Assembly (NCBI GenBank): GCA_002381125.1 | Contig: DFUT01000044.1 | Location: 123,195-187,194 of the forward strand | Reading direction: 5' to 3' | Length of the DNA: 64,000 nucleotides | Origin: Bacteroidales bacterium UBA4179 | GTDB taxonomy: Bacteria > Bacteroidota > Bacteroidia > Bacteroidales > Dysgonomonadaceae | Shown here: positions 17,916-27,529 of the stretch, in pieces | Numbering within the stretch: position 1 is the stretch's first letter | Layout of the letters: each line of letters opens with the position of its first letter | The notes under the pieces: generated by a model | The model's input: only the letters and a program-made list of their open reading frames with translations | Database searches by the model: none | Told to the model about the DNA's origin: nothing | Program-made: the position numbers and the translations under genes

Positions 17916-18710
17916 ATGCGATTCAAAATAACTTTAAATATCGATAAAAGGGAATGTGGCGATAAACTTCCCTTCAATTACCAATACGAATGTTCAGCCG
18001 TTATCTACAAAATTCTTTCTAAATCCGACAGCAAATTTTCAGATTGGCTACACGATAACGGTTTTCTTGCCAATAAAAAGCAATTCAAGCTGTTCACTTT
18101 CTCCCGCTTATTCATACCTCGATTTCGTATAGAAGATCACATGCTGAAAATTGTTTCAGACACCATAGAATGGTACATTTCCTTTGTACCCGAAATTAGT
18201 ACACGCGAATTCATTCAAGGCATATTTAAAGAACAGGAATTTGAATTGGGAAACAAAAAAGCCCGAATCAAATGCAGGGTACAAAGCATCGAACTGATGC
18301 CCCCTCCCATCTTTAAAGAAAACATGATGTTTGAAACGCTGTCGCCGATATGCCTCACCTTAAAAATTGATGACGGCACAGACAAATATATTTCTCCCAC
18401 TCATCCAATGGCTTTGCCTTTACTCAAACAAAACCTGTTGGATAAATATAAAGCTGCCAACGGTTTTCCGTTTCCCGATACCGACTTCCCTTTCGAATTC
18501 AAAGTGATCACCCAACCCAAATCTTCACTGATAACCATCAAAGCCGACACTCCACAAGAAAGCAAAATTCGCGGCTTTTCGTGTCAATTTACGATGACCG
18601 CTCCGGAAGAAATAATGCAAATAGCCTACGATGGCGGCATCGGAGGCAAAAACAGCATAGGCTTCGGAATGATTGAAACAACAAAAGAAAAAAATAAACA
18701 AGAAAACTAA
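17916..18710 (+). CDS. cas6: Cas6 CRISPR RNA endoribonuclease
   Basis: A 264-residue RAMP-fold nuclease that cuts the CRISPR transcript inside each repeat to make guide RNAs. The opening FKITLNIDKRECGDKLPFNYQYECSAVIYKIL and the C-terminal glycine-rich loop GGIGGKNSIGFGMIE (about residues 240-256) are typical of Cas6. As the only processing enzyme in the locus it presumably serves both the type I-B and type III-A complexes. The repeats end in ATTGAAAT, the usual eight-base 5' handle left by Cas6. First gene of the operon; host-like base composition, unlike the next gene. Confidence 0.93.
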   Translation: MRFKITLNIDKRECGDKLPFNYQYECSAVIYKILSKSDSKFSDWLHDNGFLANKKQFKLFTFSRLFIPRFRIEDHMLKIVSDTIEWYISFVPEISTREFIQGIFKEQEFELGNKKARIKCRVQSIELMPPPIFKENMMFETLSPICLTLKIDDGTDKYISPTHPMALPLLKQNLLDKYKAANGFPFPDTDFPFEFKVITQPKSSLITIKADTPQESKIRGFSCQFTMTAPEEIMQIAYDGGIGGKNSIGFGMIETTKEKNKQEN

Positions 18711-18718
18711 AAAGATAT

Positions 18719-20329
18719 ATGTTACAAGAAATAACCATTGAAAAAACAAGTAACTTTTGGATAGATAATGGAATTGTAGGCTTATATAAAGCACTGCGCT
18801 TATTACCTGAAGCCGAAGACTTCGATATTCGGTTAGAAAGTGACAAACTTGAAATTAAAGCTTTAGATGATTCTTTTGATGTTGCTGATTTTTTGAACAA
18901 AGCGAAAGATCATGTCGCTCAGCAATATTTGAAAAAAACAGAGAATTACGGTTGGATTTTAAAAAATGACGGAGAATTTGAAGTTTATCGTAAAACTGAT
19001 TTTAAAATGCACTTAAAACCCTTTTTTACAGGTAAAAAACCAAATACAGAAGGAGCAATTTGTACTCCTGACGCGAACGAGAAAGAGAATGTCAGACGAA
19101 TGAATAGTGATGAATATTCTCAGTTTTTATCTTTTCAAGAAAATATATTTTCAAACATTCCTGAAAAAATAAAATTGGGTAAAAAAGGTTTTATTAATTC
19201 ACCTCCAAAATATGAAATAGGCTCAAATTTTACAGAAGAATTCCTTAAAAAAGGAAGGAAACTATGTTTATTTAGTGGGAAGCAATTTAAAAATGCAAAT
19301 ACAATTACAGGGATGAATTACCCGTTTTTGACGGGAAATAGTGGTGAACTAAATTTTGATTCCGCATTAAAAGTAAAACCTAAAATTTCCGCACTGTATG
19401 ATTTTGTTTCGCTCTTCTCCTTTTACAATCTGAATTATTTAATGCAAGATGATTTAAAACACTATTTTATTTTGTATGATGATAATTTAAAAGAACTTGA
19501 AAGCTTTTATGATATTATTAATGCAAACATAGATAATCTTACAAAATCTGATTTTTGCAGTTTCGAAACCCAGATTATAGGAACTCAATATGAATCAGAA
19601 AGTTTGTTCAATTTCTTACTTTCTATTTATGCGCAGGTAAATCAGCGCATCAACAGAGATAAAAGAAGAGGAATTTTGTTAAGTAAAAGCGTATTCACCT
19701 TATCAAATGACGGTAATATTTTTCGCGACGTAAAAGAATATACTTCGTTAAACGCATTGTTCGAATTATTGGATTGTTTTGAAAACTACAAGGATGATGA
19801 ACGCAGTTACCGTGAACCTTTTTTGAATTTTATTCGCTACTTTACTCAACGATTGGATAGCGGAAAGTACGATACAACTTGGCGTAACCGCTTATGCTCG
19901 GATATACTTTCATTTCGTAGCATTCTTAAAACGGTTGAATGGTTTTTAGGTGAAGTAAAAATAAAAGAAGATAAAGGAAATATCTTATTCCTGGATAAAA
20001 TCATTGAAATATATAATTTTAAAACCCAAAAAAATATGAAAGCAGAAATGGTAGATATTTGTAAAGCGGTTGGAAACCGTATCGGCGCCTATTGTCGTGA
20101 AAATGATGACAAAGGGATTCTTTTTTCAATACGAAATGCCAAAAGCAGAACTGAGTTTCTTAACGTATTGGCCGAAACTCAGTTTCGAACCGGAGTGTCT
20201 TATAGCGAAACTTTTTTCAAGGAGCTACCTGACAATTCCCAATGGGAAGAATATAAGGCATTGGTAAGCATTTTTGCCATGAACAGCTTCTTATTTAAGG
20301 AAAGTAAAACAAAGGAAAATAATAAATAA
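18719..20329 (+). CDS. cas8: Cas8-type large subunit (Cst1-like), type I-B Cascade
   Basis: A 536-residue protein placed exactly where the large Cascade subunit belongs, between cas6 and cas7, eight bases after cas6. It recognises the PAM and recruits Cas3 in type I systems. The N-terminus (ITIEKTSNFWIDNGIVGLYKALRLL) and the central segment (KKGRKLCLFSGKQFKNANTITGMNYPFLTGNSGELNFDS) match the general layout of Cst1/CXXC-CXXC Cas8 proteins. The expected paired CxxC zinc-binding motif is reduced to a single cysteine. Strikingly AT-rich. The family call relies on layout plus context, since Cas8 proteins diverge quickly. Confidence 0.8.
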   Translation: MLQEITIEKTSNFWIDNGIVGLYKALRLLPEAEDFDIRLESDKLEIKALDDSFDVADFLNKAKDHVAQQYLKKTENYGWILKNDGEFEVYRKTDFKMHLKPFFTGKKPNTEGAICTPDANEKENVRRMNSDEYSQFLSFQENIFSNIPEKIKLGKKGFINSPPKYEIGSNFTEEFLKKGRKLCLFSGKQFKNANTITGMNYPFLTGNSGELNFDSALKVKPKISALYDFVSLFSFYNLNYLMQDDLKHYFILYDDNLKELESFYDIINANIDNLTKSDFCSFETQIIGTQYESESLFNFLLSIYAQVNQRINRDKRRGILLSKSVFTLSNDGNIFRDVKEYTSLNALFELLDCFENYKDDERSYREPFLNFIRYFTQRLDSGKYDTTWRNRLCSDILSFRSILKTVEWFLGEVKIKEDKGNILFLDKIIEIYNFKTQKNMKAEMVDICKAVGNRIGAYCRENDDKGILFSIRNAKSRTEFLNVLAETQFRTGVSYSETFFKELPDNSQWEEYKALVSIFAMNSFLFKESKTKENNK

Positions 20330-20346
20330 TATTAAAAGAATTAATT

Positions 20347-21288
20347 ATGAAAACAAATCAAACCGTTAATTGCGTAAATATCGCTTATATTTTTAAAACT
20401 TCCTTAGGAAGTATCAATGGCAGTTGGACGGAAGGAAATGTCAGTACCGTAAAGAAAATCACATTACCAAATGGGACACAGCTACCATATGTTTCAGGGC
20501 AAAGTATTAAATATCAAATTCGTAAGGCATGGAAAGAAATGGGATTGGGGAATTTATTGTCTGAGGTAAAACAGGCGGAAAAAAAGGCCGGCGTTGACTT
20601 CACTTCCGGAGAGCCAAATCTCTATTTAGACGATGATTTATTGGGTTATATGATCGCCTCCACCAGAGAAAACAGACGACGCACAGCAGTTGTACGTACA
20701 TCAGCTGCAATCGGATTATTCCCATTCAGAAATGATCGTGATTTGGGCACCAAATCAAAAGAACAAACAGGAGGTGATGTGTCAGCCGGCGGAAATATTT
20801 TTGAAACAGAGATTTATTACAACTATTTCAGGGTAAATATTTTGGTGGAGCTTGATCGTTTGGGTGTATTCCAAGATTTTGAACTGGCAAAAGCCAATAA
20901 AGGCAAAGTTCAATCATTAGCACCTAATGAAAAACGAGAAAGATTGATTTATTTACTGAGAGCACTTTCTCATATTTGGGGAGGAGGCAAACAGTCACGG
21001 TTGCTGACTGATATGTCGCCAAAATTTTTGGCTATTACTTTTCAAAACGTCAAATCACCCATTTTCCTTGAAACATTAACTGTTTCAGAAAATGAAGAGT
21101 TGAACACAAAAACCATAAACGAAGTACTTAGCGAAAATTCTAGAATTATTGAAAAACAATTGCTAGGTTTCCAATCCGGGATTTTCAAAAATGATGCAGA
21201 GATTACAAATTTACCAGGAATAAATAATATCCAATCTACTTTTGACTATGCTATTGATTACATCAATAATGAATTATATAGACAATGA
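20347..21288 (+). CDS. cas7: Cas7 backbone subunit (Cst2/DevR family), type I-B
   Basis: A 313-residue RAMP protein that polymerises along the guide RNA to form the Cascade backbone. The opening VNCVNIAYIFKTSLGSINGSWTEGNVSTVKKITLPNGTQLPYVSGQSIKYQIRKAW is typical of the Cst2/DevR branch, including the loop with YVSGQSIKYQIR. The C-terminal half is less conserved. It follows cas8 by 17 bases, and its stop overlaps the cas5 start (ATGA), implying translational coupling. Confidence 0.92.
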   Translation: MKTNQTVNCVNIAYIFKTSLGSINGSWTEGNVSTVKKITLPNGTQLPYVSGQSIKYQIRKAWKEMGLGNLLSEVKQAEKKAGVDFTSGEPNLYLDDDLLGYMIASTRENRRRTAVVRTSAAIGLFPFRNDRDLGTKSKEQTGGDVSAGGNIFETEIYYNYFRVNILVELDRLGVFQDFELAKANKGKVQSLAPNEKRERLIYLLRALSHIWGGGKQSRLLTDMSPKFLAITFQNVKSPIFLETLTVSENEELNTKTINEVLSENSRIIEKQLLGFQSGIFKNDAEITNLPGINNIQSTFDYAIDYINNELYRQ

Positions 21289-22040
21289 AGTTTTTACGAA
21301 TAAAATGTACCGGTTGCCTGAATTCATTTCGGCAACCGGACTTCCACACCTATCATAAGACACTCCCTCTTCCTCCCAAAACGACGGTAGCGGGAATGAT
21401 TGGCAGTGCTTTGGGTATTTCTCCTGAAAAAGTTAATGACGAATGGATAAAAAATAATCGTTTTCAGATGGGAATTGTGGGTAAAAATAACGGCAAGGCA
21501 AATGATTTATGGCAAATAAGAAAATATACAGATAAATACATCAATGATTATATTAAAGGGAAGAATCAATATCCCTTCTTTTCTGCCGTAATTGTTAGAG
21601 AATTACTGTATTCTTCAGAATTTATTCTATATCTTCATTTCGAAGATGAAAATGATTATGAACTGGTCAGTAGTAAATTACAAAATCCTGAATGGGCACT
21701 TTCTTTAGGCAGGGAGGATGAATTGGTGTTGATCAAAGAAATTCGGCAAATGAATTTGGAAGAAAAGTCAAATATTAGTTTTTGCAATACCGTTTTACCA
21801 ATTGATTTTACAAAGACGCCCTATGAAATTGTGTTAAATACGCAAAATCCTTCAGGTAATTTATTGGATGAAGCACCCAAATCGATAAAATTACCCATAA
21901 CATTTTCATACAATGATGATGGAGTAAGAGAAGCAAATGAATATCAGCAATTTTCATTTATCTACAATTTGCCTATCAAACCCAAGGATAGCAGAGGCTT
22001 TTATGATGAAGAACTAAATTATTCATTCCAGATTTTTTAG
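21285..22040 (+). CDS. cas5: Cas5 subunit, type I-B Cascade
   Basis: A 251-residue RAMP protein that holds the 5' handle of the guide RNA. The opening FLRIKCTGCLNSFRQPDFHTYHKTLPLPPKTTVAGMIGSALG is the Cas5 signature: a first beta strand, then a PPKTTVAGMIG-like loop and helix. The start overlaps the cas7 stop by four bases, and the stop is three bases before cas3. It is the Cas5t-like branch expected beside Cst1/Cst2. Confidence 0.93.
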   Translation: MKFLRIKCTGCLNSFRQPDFHTYHKTLPLPPKTTVAGMIGSALGISPEKVNDEWIKNNRFQMGIVGKNNGKANDLWQIRKYTDKYINDYIKGKNQYPFFSAVIVRELLYSSEFILYLHFEDENDYELVSSKLQNPEWALSLGREDELVLIKEIRQMNLEEKSNISFCNTVLPIDFTKTPYEIVLNTQNPSGNLLDEAPKSIKLPITFSYNDDGVREANEYQQFSFIYNLPIKPKDSRGFYDEELNYSFQIF

Positions 22041-22043
22041 TTC

Positions 22044-24353
22044 ATGAAATACAGTGAGATTTTAGCGAAAAGCGAACCTAAAAAAACATTGATAGAGCAT
22101 ACGAACGATAGCTTATATTGGTTTTCGAAGGTTTTGAATTGGTATGAAGTTCTGATAAGTAAAATGTCGGAACATTATTCCCTTTCCAAGTCCAATATAA
22201 TTAAACGTCTTTTTATTACAGTGGCTTTCCATGACATAGGTAAAGCTACGGAACGGTTTCAGGATAAAGTTAGGGGGCTTCCTTTGAATATGCTTGAATC
22301 TCACGCGTTGACTTCCGTCCCTTTTATTTACAAGGAAATAAAAGATAACCCTATAAAGGTTATTGACGGGAATCCATTCTTTCCGGAAATTCTCGCTATA
22401 GCAAGCCATCACAGCAAATTGAAAAATGGGCTGTTTCAGGATTATGAAAGAATGAGAATTACCTTTGCCGATAAAGATTATTTCCAAACATTCTATGAAA
22501 ACATTAACCGGCAGGCAATCAAGTTAAATATCCCCAATTGGCAATTTTTAAAATTTTATGAAGAACTAGTTGAAGAAAATCCTTATTGGATTTTCTATGA
22601 TGATGTAATGAATTATATAGGTTCTTATAAATATGAAAAGACAAATGTAATCAGGGATTTATTTTTGCTTTTTAAATCGGTTTTGCATTATTGTGATTGG
22701 TTAGCTTCCTCCAATAATACAACCTATCACTATTCTGCTACTGAAAATAATGAATCGATTACTGCTAAAATGAAAATTAAAGTGCCCCAATTTGTTAGTT
22801 GGGAATCTTTTCAATTGCATGCCGCAAAATCATCTTCAAAAAACGTTTTTATTCAGATCCCCACAGGACAGGGAAAAACGGAAGCTTCCATTTTATGGGC
22901 AACACAAAATAATGTCAATCAGAAAATCTTATTTTTATTACCTACAATGGTAACAACAACCAAAATGTGGGAAAGAATGGTTCACTTTTTTGGAGGTACA
23001 GAAAATGTTGGTCTTTCACATGGTACAGCAAAATATATATTAAGAGAAAAAGAAGAGGATATGGAGCCGGAAACACTGAGAAGTCATTATCTGTATAATC
23101 GTACATTTTTTAAACCTGTGACTGTAGCTACTCTCGACCAACTTATATATAGTTTTTTTAATTGGGGATATTGGGTATTAACCGGGGCAGCAAGTTTCAA
23201 TGCAAAAATTATAATCGATGAAGTTCATACATATGATGCTTATACTTTTGGTCTGCTACTAAAAGTTATTGAATGCATTACTCCTTACAATACACAATTT
23301 GCAGTGATGAGTGCATCTTTGCCGGAAGTATTAAAACAAGAATTAGAAAAAGTTTTGCCCGATTACGAATTGATAAAAGAACAAAAATTTGACGGCAAAC
23401 AACGCCATATTGTTGAAGTGCGTGATTGTTTTATTGAACAATGCGTAAGTGATATTGTTGAGGATTACCATTTAAACAGAAAAGTTTTGGTCGTTTGCAA
23501 CACAATTGCCAAGGCTCGCGAAATTTTCGATCTTTTGGATGAAAAAATACCCTTGGAAAACAGAATGCTTTATCATTCTCAATTTATTTTACAAGATAAA
23601 AAGAACAAGGAAGATTTGCTGGAAAATTTAAAATCGAAAGATAATAGATTTGTCGCTGTTTGTACACAAATTGTAGAAGTTAGCCTGGATATTGATTTTG
23701 ATGTTCTTTATACCGAGAATGCCCCAATTGACGCAATTATACAACGCCTAGGTAGAGTTAACAGAAGAGGTGAAATTAATAAACGATTTTCCGATATGCA
23801 ATTTGCTAAAGTCATTATAACTCGCGAATCAGAAAAAAGCAGAAAATATGTATATAAAACTTTATCTAACGTTTTGTCTTTGACTTATTCGAATTTAAGT
23901 AATATTGCTACCAAACAAAAAGGGAATATTTCGGAAAAAGATTGGAAAAATCTTGTTGATATCGTTTATACAAAAGAAAATTTGGGAGATGAATATTTCA
24001 ATGAGCTAAATGAAGCAAAGAACTTAATTCCAACAATTTGGAAAGACTATTTAAAAAATATTTTTACTTTAAATATTGACGAGGCAAAATTGTATCAAAT
24101 CAGTTCCCGCAAAAGCGATTATATAACAGTCGAAGCTGTTTTGTTAAAACATTATCAACAGTATAATTTTGACGAATGCATTGCTCATAACAATTATGAC
24201 TTATTACGAAAATACATTATAAAAGTTCCTTTGAACATAGCAAGAAAATATTCTAATAAAAAAATAAATGATTCTGACATTTATTTACTAGATATGAAAT
24301 ATGATGAATTTTATGGATTGTCATTAGAACCTGACGATCAAAATATAATTTAA
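22044..24353 (+). CDS. cas3: Cas3 helicase-nuclease, type I-B
   Basis: A 769-residue target-shredding enzyme recruited by Cascade. The N-terminal HD nuclease shows AFHDIGKATERF (about residues 61-72), SHALTSVP and ASHHSKL, so metal ligands are intact. The SF2 helicase part has Walker A PTGQGKTEAS (about 272-281), the DEVH box (about 391), SAS in MSASLP, and motif VI QRLGRVNRRGE (about 570). It is a single HD-helicase chain, the usual type I-B form, and a DNA nuclease that Cas10 of this locus does not provide. Overlaps no neighbour; cas4 starts four bases after its stop. Confidence 0.95.
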   Translation: MKYSEILAKSEPKKTLIEHTNDSLYWFSKVLNWYEVLISKMSEHYSLSKSNIIKRLFITVAFHDIGKATERFQDKVRGLPLNMLESHALTSVPFIYKEIKDNPIKVIDGNPFFPEILAIASHHSKLKNGLFQDYERMRITFADKDYFQTFYENINRQAIKLNIPNWQFLKFYEELVEENPYWIFYDDVMNYIGSYKYEKTNVIRDLFLLFKSVLHYCDWLASSNNTTYHYSATENNESITAKMKIKVPQFVSWESFQLHAAKSSSKNVFIQIPTGQGKTEASILWATQNNVNQKILFLLPTMVTTTKMWERMVHFFGGTENVGLSHGTAKYILREKEEDMEPETLRSHYLYNRTFFKPVTVATLDQLIYSFFNWGYWVLTGAASFNAKIIIDEVHTYDAYTFGLLLKVIECITPYNTQFAVMSASLPEVLKQELEKVLPDYELIKEQKFDGKQRHIVEVRDCFIEQCVSDIVEDYHLNRKVLVVCNTIAKAREIFDLLDEKIPLENRMLYHSQFILQDKKNKEDLLENLKSKDNRFVAVCTQIVEVSLDIDFDVLYTENAPIDAIIQRLGRVNRRGEINKRFSDMQFAKVIITRESEKSRKYVYKTLSNVLSLTYSNLSNIATKQKGNISEKDWKNLVDIVYTKENLGDEYFNELNEAKNLIPTIWKDYLKNIFTLNIDEAKLYQISSRKSDYITVEAVLLKHYQQYNFDECIAHNNYDLLRKYIIKVPLNIARKYSNKKINDSDIYLLDMKYDEFYGLSLEPDDQNII

Positions 24354-24357
24354 AAAT

Positions 24358-24873
24358 ATGCAGGTTACAGCCACACATATCAATCTTTACCATGTTTGCA
24401 AACGCGAGCTCTGGCTTCATGCCAACGGTATCAATATGGAGCATACTTCCGATTTGGTTTATGATGGAAAACTTATTCACGAAACGTCTTATCCACAACG
24501 TTCCGAAAGATACGAAGAGGTGGCAATCGATGGTATTAAGATAGATTACTATGATGCCCGGAACAAAGTAATTCACGAAATCAAACGGTCGGACAAGGTT
24601 GAACCGGCTCACATGTGGCAAGTAAAATATTACATTTATGTTTTAGAACGAAACGGAGTAAAAAATGTTACCGGCATACTTGAATATCCTACTCTTCGTC
24701 AAACGACCAATGTGGAATTGACCGACGACGACCGTGAAAAAATTGATCAAATGGAAAAAGAAATTATGAAAATTATCCGCTCCGACAATTGTCCGCCGAT
24801 GCTTCATTCAAAAATCTGCAAAAGCTGCAGCTATTACGATTTTTGTTACGTAAAAGAAGAAAAAACAAAATAA
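24358..24873 (+). CDS. cas4: Cas4 RecB-like nuclease of the adaptation module
   Basis: A 171-residue iron-sulfur nuclease that trims and orients new spacers. The first cysteine is C14 (YHVCKRELWLH), the RecB nuclease core is YDARNKVIHEIKRSDKVEPAHMWQVKYYIYVL, and the C-terminal CKSCSYYDFC gives the other three cluster ligands, so the four-cysteine cluster looks complete. It separates the type I-B genes from the type III genes. Its base composition is closer to the host average than either neighbouring module. Confidence 0.93.
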   Translation: MQVTATHINLYHVCKRELWLHANGINMEHTSDLVYDGKLIHETSYPQRSERYEEVAIDGIKIDYYDARNKVIHEIKRSDKVEPAHMWQVKYYIYVLERNGVKNVTGILEYPTLRQTTNVELTDDDREKIDQMEKEIMKIIRSDNCPPMLHSKICKSCSYYDFCYVKEEKTK

Positions 24874-24887
24874 AAAATACATTCGAT

Positions 24888-26381
24888 ATGGAAAACAAAC
24901 ATTTATTTAATCGATTTCTCTTGAAAGTAGATATTTCGGGTATTCAAAATTTTATTTTTGATATTCCTTCGGACAATGCTTCCAAGAATTTAAAGGGACG
25001 CTCCTTTTATGTATATTCCTTAACCCATTTTGCCGAAACGTTTTTTAAACAACATTTTTCATTACCTGCCCCGGAAATCATTTTTAATGGTGGTGGCAAT
25101 CTCTTAATGTACCTTTCCGCAAATGAGAATGAATTAAAAACGAAAATTGATGAATTTCAAAGAGATTTCCTAAACAGTGATATCTATCCTTTTATTGCAT
25201 ATGTAAAAGCCGATGACGATAATTTTGAAATACAAAACAGCCAACTTGGAACTTTGCTCAGCATTCAAAAATTCAAAAGAAATTTAAATTTCACACAGTA
25301 TGAGCTTTCATTTAACAACATTGATTGGGGTGAATTATCCAAACAACTTAGGAAATCAAAAGGCTTTTCTATTATTACAGATAACAAAAACACTATTTTT
25401 TCTATAGATAAGTTGTCGCTCACATTCTCGAAAGAAGAAAAATTTGCAGTCTCCTTTGAAAATAATCTTTTGAACAAAATTCCAATTAATGAAACAGGCA
25501 ATGTAATAGGTTTCGACAACATAGCCAAAAATGCCTTGGAAAGAGGAGCAGATGAAAAACTCGCAGCATTAAAAATGGATGTGGACAATCTTGGGAGCTT
25601 GTTTATAGGTATGGAAAAAGAAAAATATAAACAAATGTCCCAAGCGGTTGAAATATTTTTTTCCACAACAATATATACAAATGTTTTACAGCCCTATATT
25701 GATAGTGGCGATATTTATCCTGTTTTTGCAGGGGGTGACGATACTTTTATTATAGGGGCTTGGGATAAAGTTTTTGAAGTCATTCCTAAAATCCATTCCG
25801 AATTCGACAAAGCTCAAAAAGAATGGAGAAAAAATATTATCAAAAAGGACGATGATATAACTATTTCTGCCGGTGTAATTATAGTACCGCCTAAATATCC
25901 CATGATACGTTTGGCCGAAGAAACAGAAAATATGCTTTCCCTTGCTAAAAAAGAAGGGAAAAACAGAATAAGCATATTTGGCGAATGCATTACATGGGAA
26001 GAATTTGAAAAAACTTCGGAAATGGTCATTTTTTTAAAAGATTTAATTCTCAAAAAAGGAGAATCAAAAGCTTTGTTGCACAGGATTAAATCCTCTTCAA
26101 TCGGTTTCAGAAGTTTACAAGATAGAATCAGAAAAAGAAACGAAATCGACTTCCCCAAAGTATATCGTCTAAAATATTTTTTACGGAATGTCAAGCCCGA
26201 AAATAAAAAAGAATTAGATAAGCTTTTTACGAAGTATTCCGATGCTTTAATCAAAGATTTTTTAGCAAATAAAACCAATGCCGATAAATCGGTCTTAACA
26301 AATCCTGCCATATTCCCTATTGCTTCCAGATGGACAGAATTGCTAATTAAGAACATCAATCAATCAGTATATAACTCCTAA
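24888..26381 (+). CDS. cas10: Cas10 (Csm1), type III-A large subunit without HD domain
   Basis: A 497-residue large subunit of the type III-A interference complex. The first Palm/GGDEF-like part is seen at LLKVDISGIQNFIFDIPSDNASKNLKGRSFYVY, the second at AALKMDVDNLGSLF and AGGDDTFIIGAW (GGDD at about residues 282-285), which is the catalytic site for making cyclic oligoadenylates from ATP. The C-terminal helical domain D4 follows. The protein begins directly at the first Palm domain: the N-terminal HD nuclease domain present in many Csm1 proteins is absent, so it is shorter than the usual 700-850 residues. The ATG at 24888 follows cas4 by 14 bases. Confidence 0.9.
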   Translation: MENKHLFNRFLLKVDISGIQNFIFDIPSDNASKNLKGRSFYVYSLTHFAETFFKQHFSLPAPEIIFNGGGNLLMYLSANENELKTKIDEFQRDFLNSDIYPFIAYVKADDDNFEIQNSQLGTLLSIQKFKRNLNFTQYELSFNNIDWGELSKQLRKSKGFSIITDNKNTIFSIDKLSLTFSKEEKFAVSFENNLLNKIPINETGNVIGFDNIAKNALERGADEKLAALKMDVDNLGSLFIGMEKEKYKQMSQAVEIFFSTTIYTNVLQPYIDSGDIYPVFAGGDDTFIIGAWDKVFEVIPKIHSEFDKAQKEWRKNIIKKDDDITISAGVIIVPPKYPMIRLAEETENMLSLAKKEGKNRISIFGECITWEEFEKTSEMVIFLKDLILKKGESKALLHRIKSSSIGFRSLQDRIRKRNEIDFPKVYRLKYFLRNVKPENKKELDKLFTKYSDALIKDFLANKTNADKSVLTNPAIFPIASRWTELLIKNINQSVYNS

Positions 26382-26392
26382 AATAAAAAATT

Positions 26393-26842
26393 ATGAATTC
26401 AAAAATCAATTACTCTTCAAAGGCAAAATCCAAAGGGAGAAAAAATTTCCGTTTATCGGATTTGGCCGAAGAAGTTAAAAAAGAATTTTTCGCTGATGAA
26501 AACTTATTTAAAGATTTATTCAAACTAAAATCGAGCACCTGCTTAGACAAAGTTTTTGATCAGCTTGAGCTCATGGTAAAATACTACGCAAATAGCGTAA
26601 CTACGAGTCAACTGCGAAATGTGTATGCCGAAATCGTAAAAACAAAAAAACCCAATGATTTGAAATTATTACGTCCAAAGTTAGCATACATTGCGGCTCG
26701 TCAAGACCATTTAAACGCCAAAAAATTTATGGCATTTATCGATCATTTAATTCAACAAGTAAATACCGAAGAAGAATTGCAATCTTTCAAAGACACCATG
26801 GAGGCCATAGTGGCATACCATAAACTTTACGCTAAAAATTAA
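26393..26842 (+). CDS. csm2: Csm2 small subunit, type III-A
   Basis: A 149-residue helical small subunit that lines the inside of the Csm complex. The diagnostic segment TTSQLRNVYAEIVKTKKPNDLKLLRPKLAYIAARQ (about residues 65-100) matches the Csm2 pattern of SQIR..Y followed by L.PKLAY.AAR. The basic N-terminus (NYSSKAKSKGRKNFR) is probably disordered. It lies between cas10 and csm3 with short gaps, the standard III-A order, and it is what separates this from a type III-B or III-D locus. Confidence 0.9.
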   Translation: MNSKINYSSKAKSKGRKNFRLSDLAEEVKKEFFADENLFKDLFKLKSSTCLDKVFDQLELMVKYYANSVTTSQLRNVYAEIVKTKKPNDLKLLRPKLAYIAARQDHLNAKKFMAFIDHLIQQVNTEEELQSFKDTMEAIVAYHKLYAKN

Positions 26843-26869
26843 TTATTCATTTCAAAATACAATTGTCCT

Positions 26870-27529
26870 ATGAAGCTTGAAGAAAAAATAAGAATTACAG
26901 GAACCATAACAACGATAACAGGCCTACATATTGGTGGTTCCAAAAACACCATGCAAATTGGAGGCTTAGACAACACTGTCATAAAAACTCCCAATGGCGT
27001 TCCCTATATCCCTGGCAGCTCATTGAAAGGGAAAATGCGTTCCCTTTTAGTAAAAAAGATTAGCGATTCTAAAAATGAACATGACGATCCCATTGAAATT
27101 CAAATGCTTTTCGGTTACCAGGGAAGAAACAGAGACGAGTCAAAAAATATCCAGGAAAAAGAACCACAAATTTCACGCTTAATTTTTAGAGATGCCTATT
27201 TAAACGAAACAAAATTTCAGGAAACTTTTAAAGAAAGCTCTCTAGCTACTGATTTTACCGAAGAAAAATACGAGAATGTGATTGATCGCAAAAGTGGAAA
27301 AGCACAACATCCCCGTCAAATGGAAAGAGTTCCTTCCGGAGCTGTGTTTGACTTTGAAATCATCATGGATATTTATGAAGGAGACGATAAGGATGAAATG
27401 CTTAAAATGCTCGAACAAGCCTTTGCATTGCTCGAAGACGACTATTTGGGAGGAAGTGGCACACGTGGCTATGGAAAAGTAAAAATCGAATATAAAATTA
27501 GTGAACCAAAAATATACGAAAATTTATGA
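26870..27529 (+). CDS. csm3: Csm3 backbone subunit and target RNA nuclease, type III-A
   Basis: A 219-residue RAMP protein, several copies of which form the backbone and cut target RNA. The opening IRITGTITTITGLHIGGSKNTMQIGGLDNTVIKTPNGVPYIPGSSLKGKMRSLL is canonical, and the catalytic aspartate is present as D34 in GGLDNTVI. The C-terminal glycine-rich loop LGGSGTRGYGKV is intact. Its stop overlaps the csm4 start (ATGA). RNA cleavage activity is therefore expected. Confidence 0.95.
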   Translation: MKLEEKIRITGTITTITGLHIGGSKNTMQIGGLDNTVIKTPNGVPYIPGSSLKGKMRSLLVKKISDSKNEHDDPIEIQMLFGYQGRNRDESKNIQEKEPQISRLIFRDAYLNETKFQETFKESSLATDFTEEKYENVIDRKSGKAQHPRQMERVPSGAVFDFEIIMDIYEGDDKDEMLKMLEQAFALLEDDYLGGSGTRGYGKVKIEYKISEPKIYENL

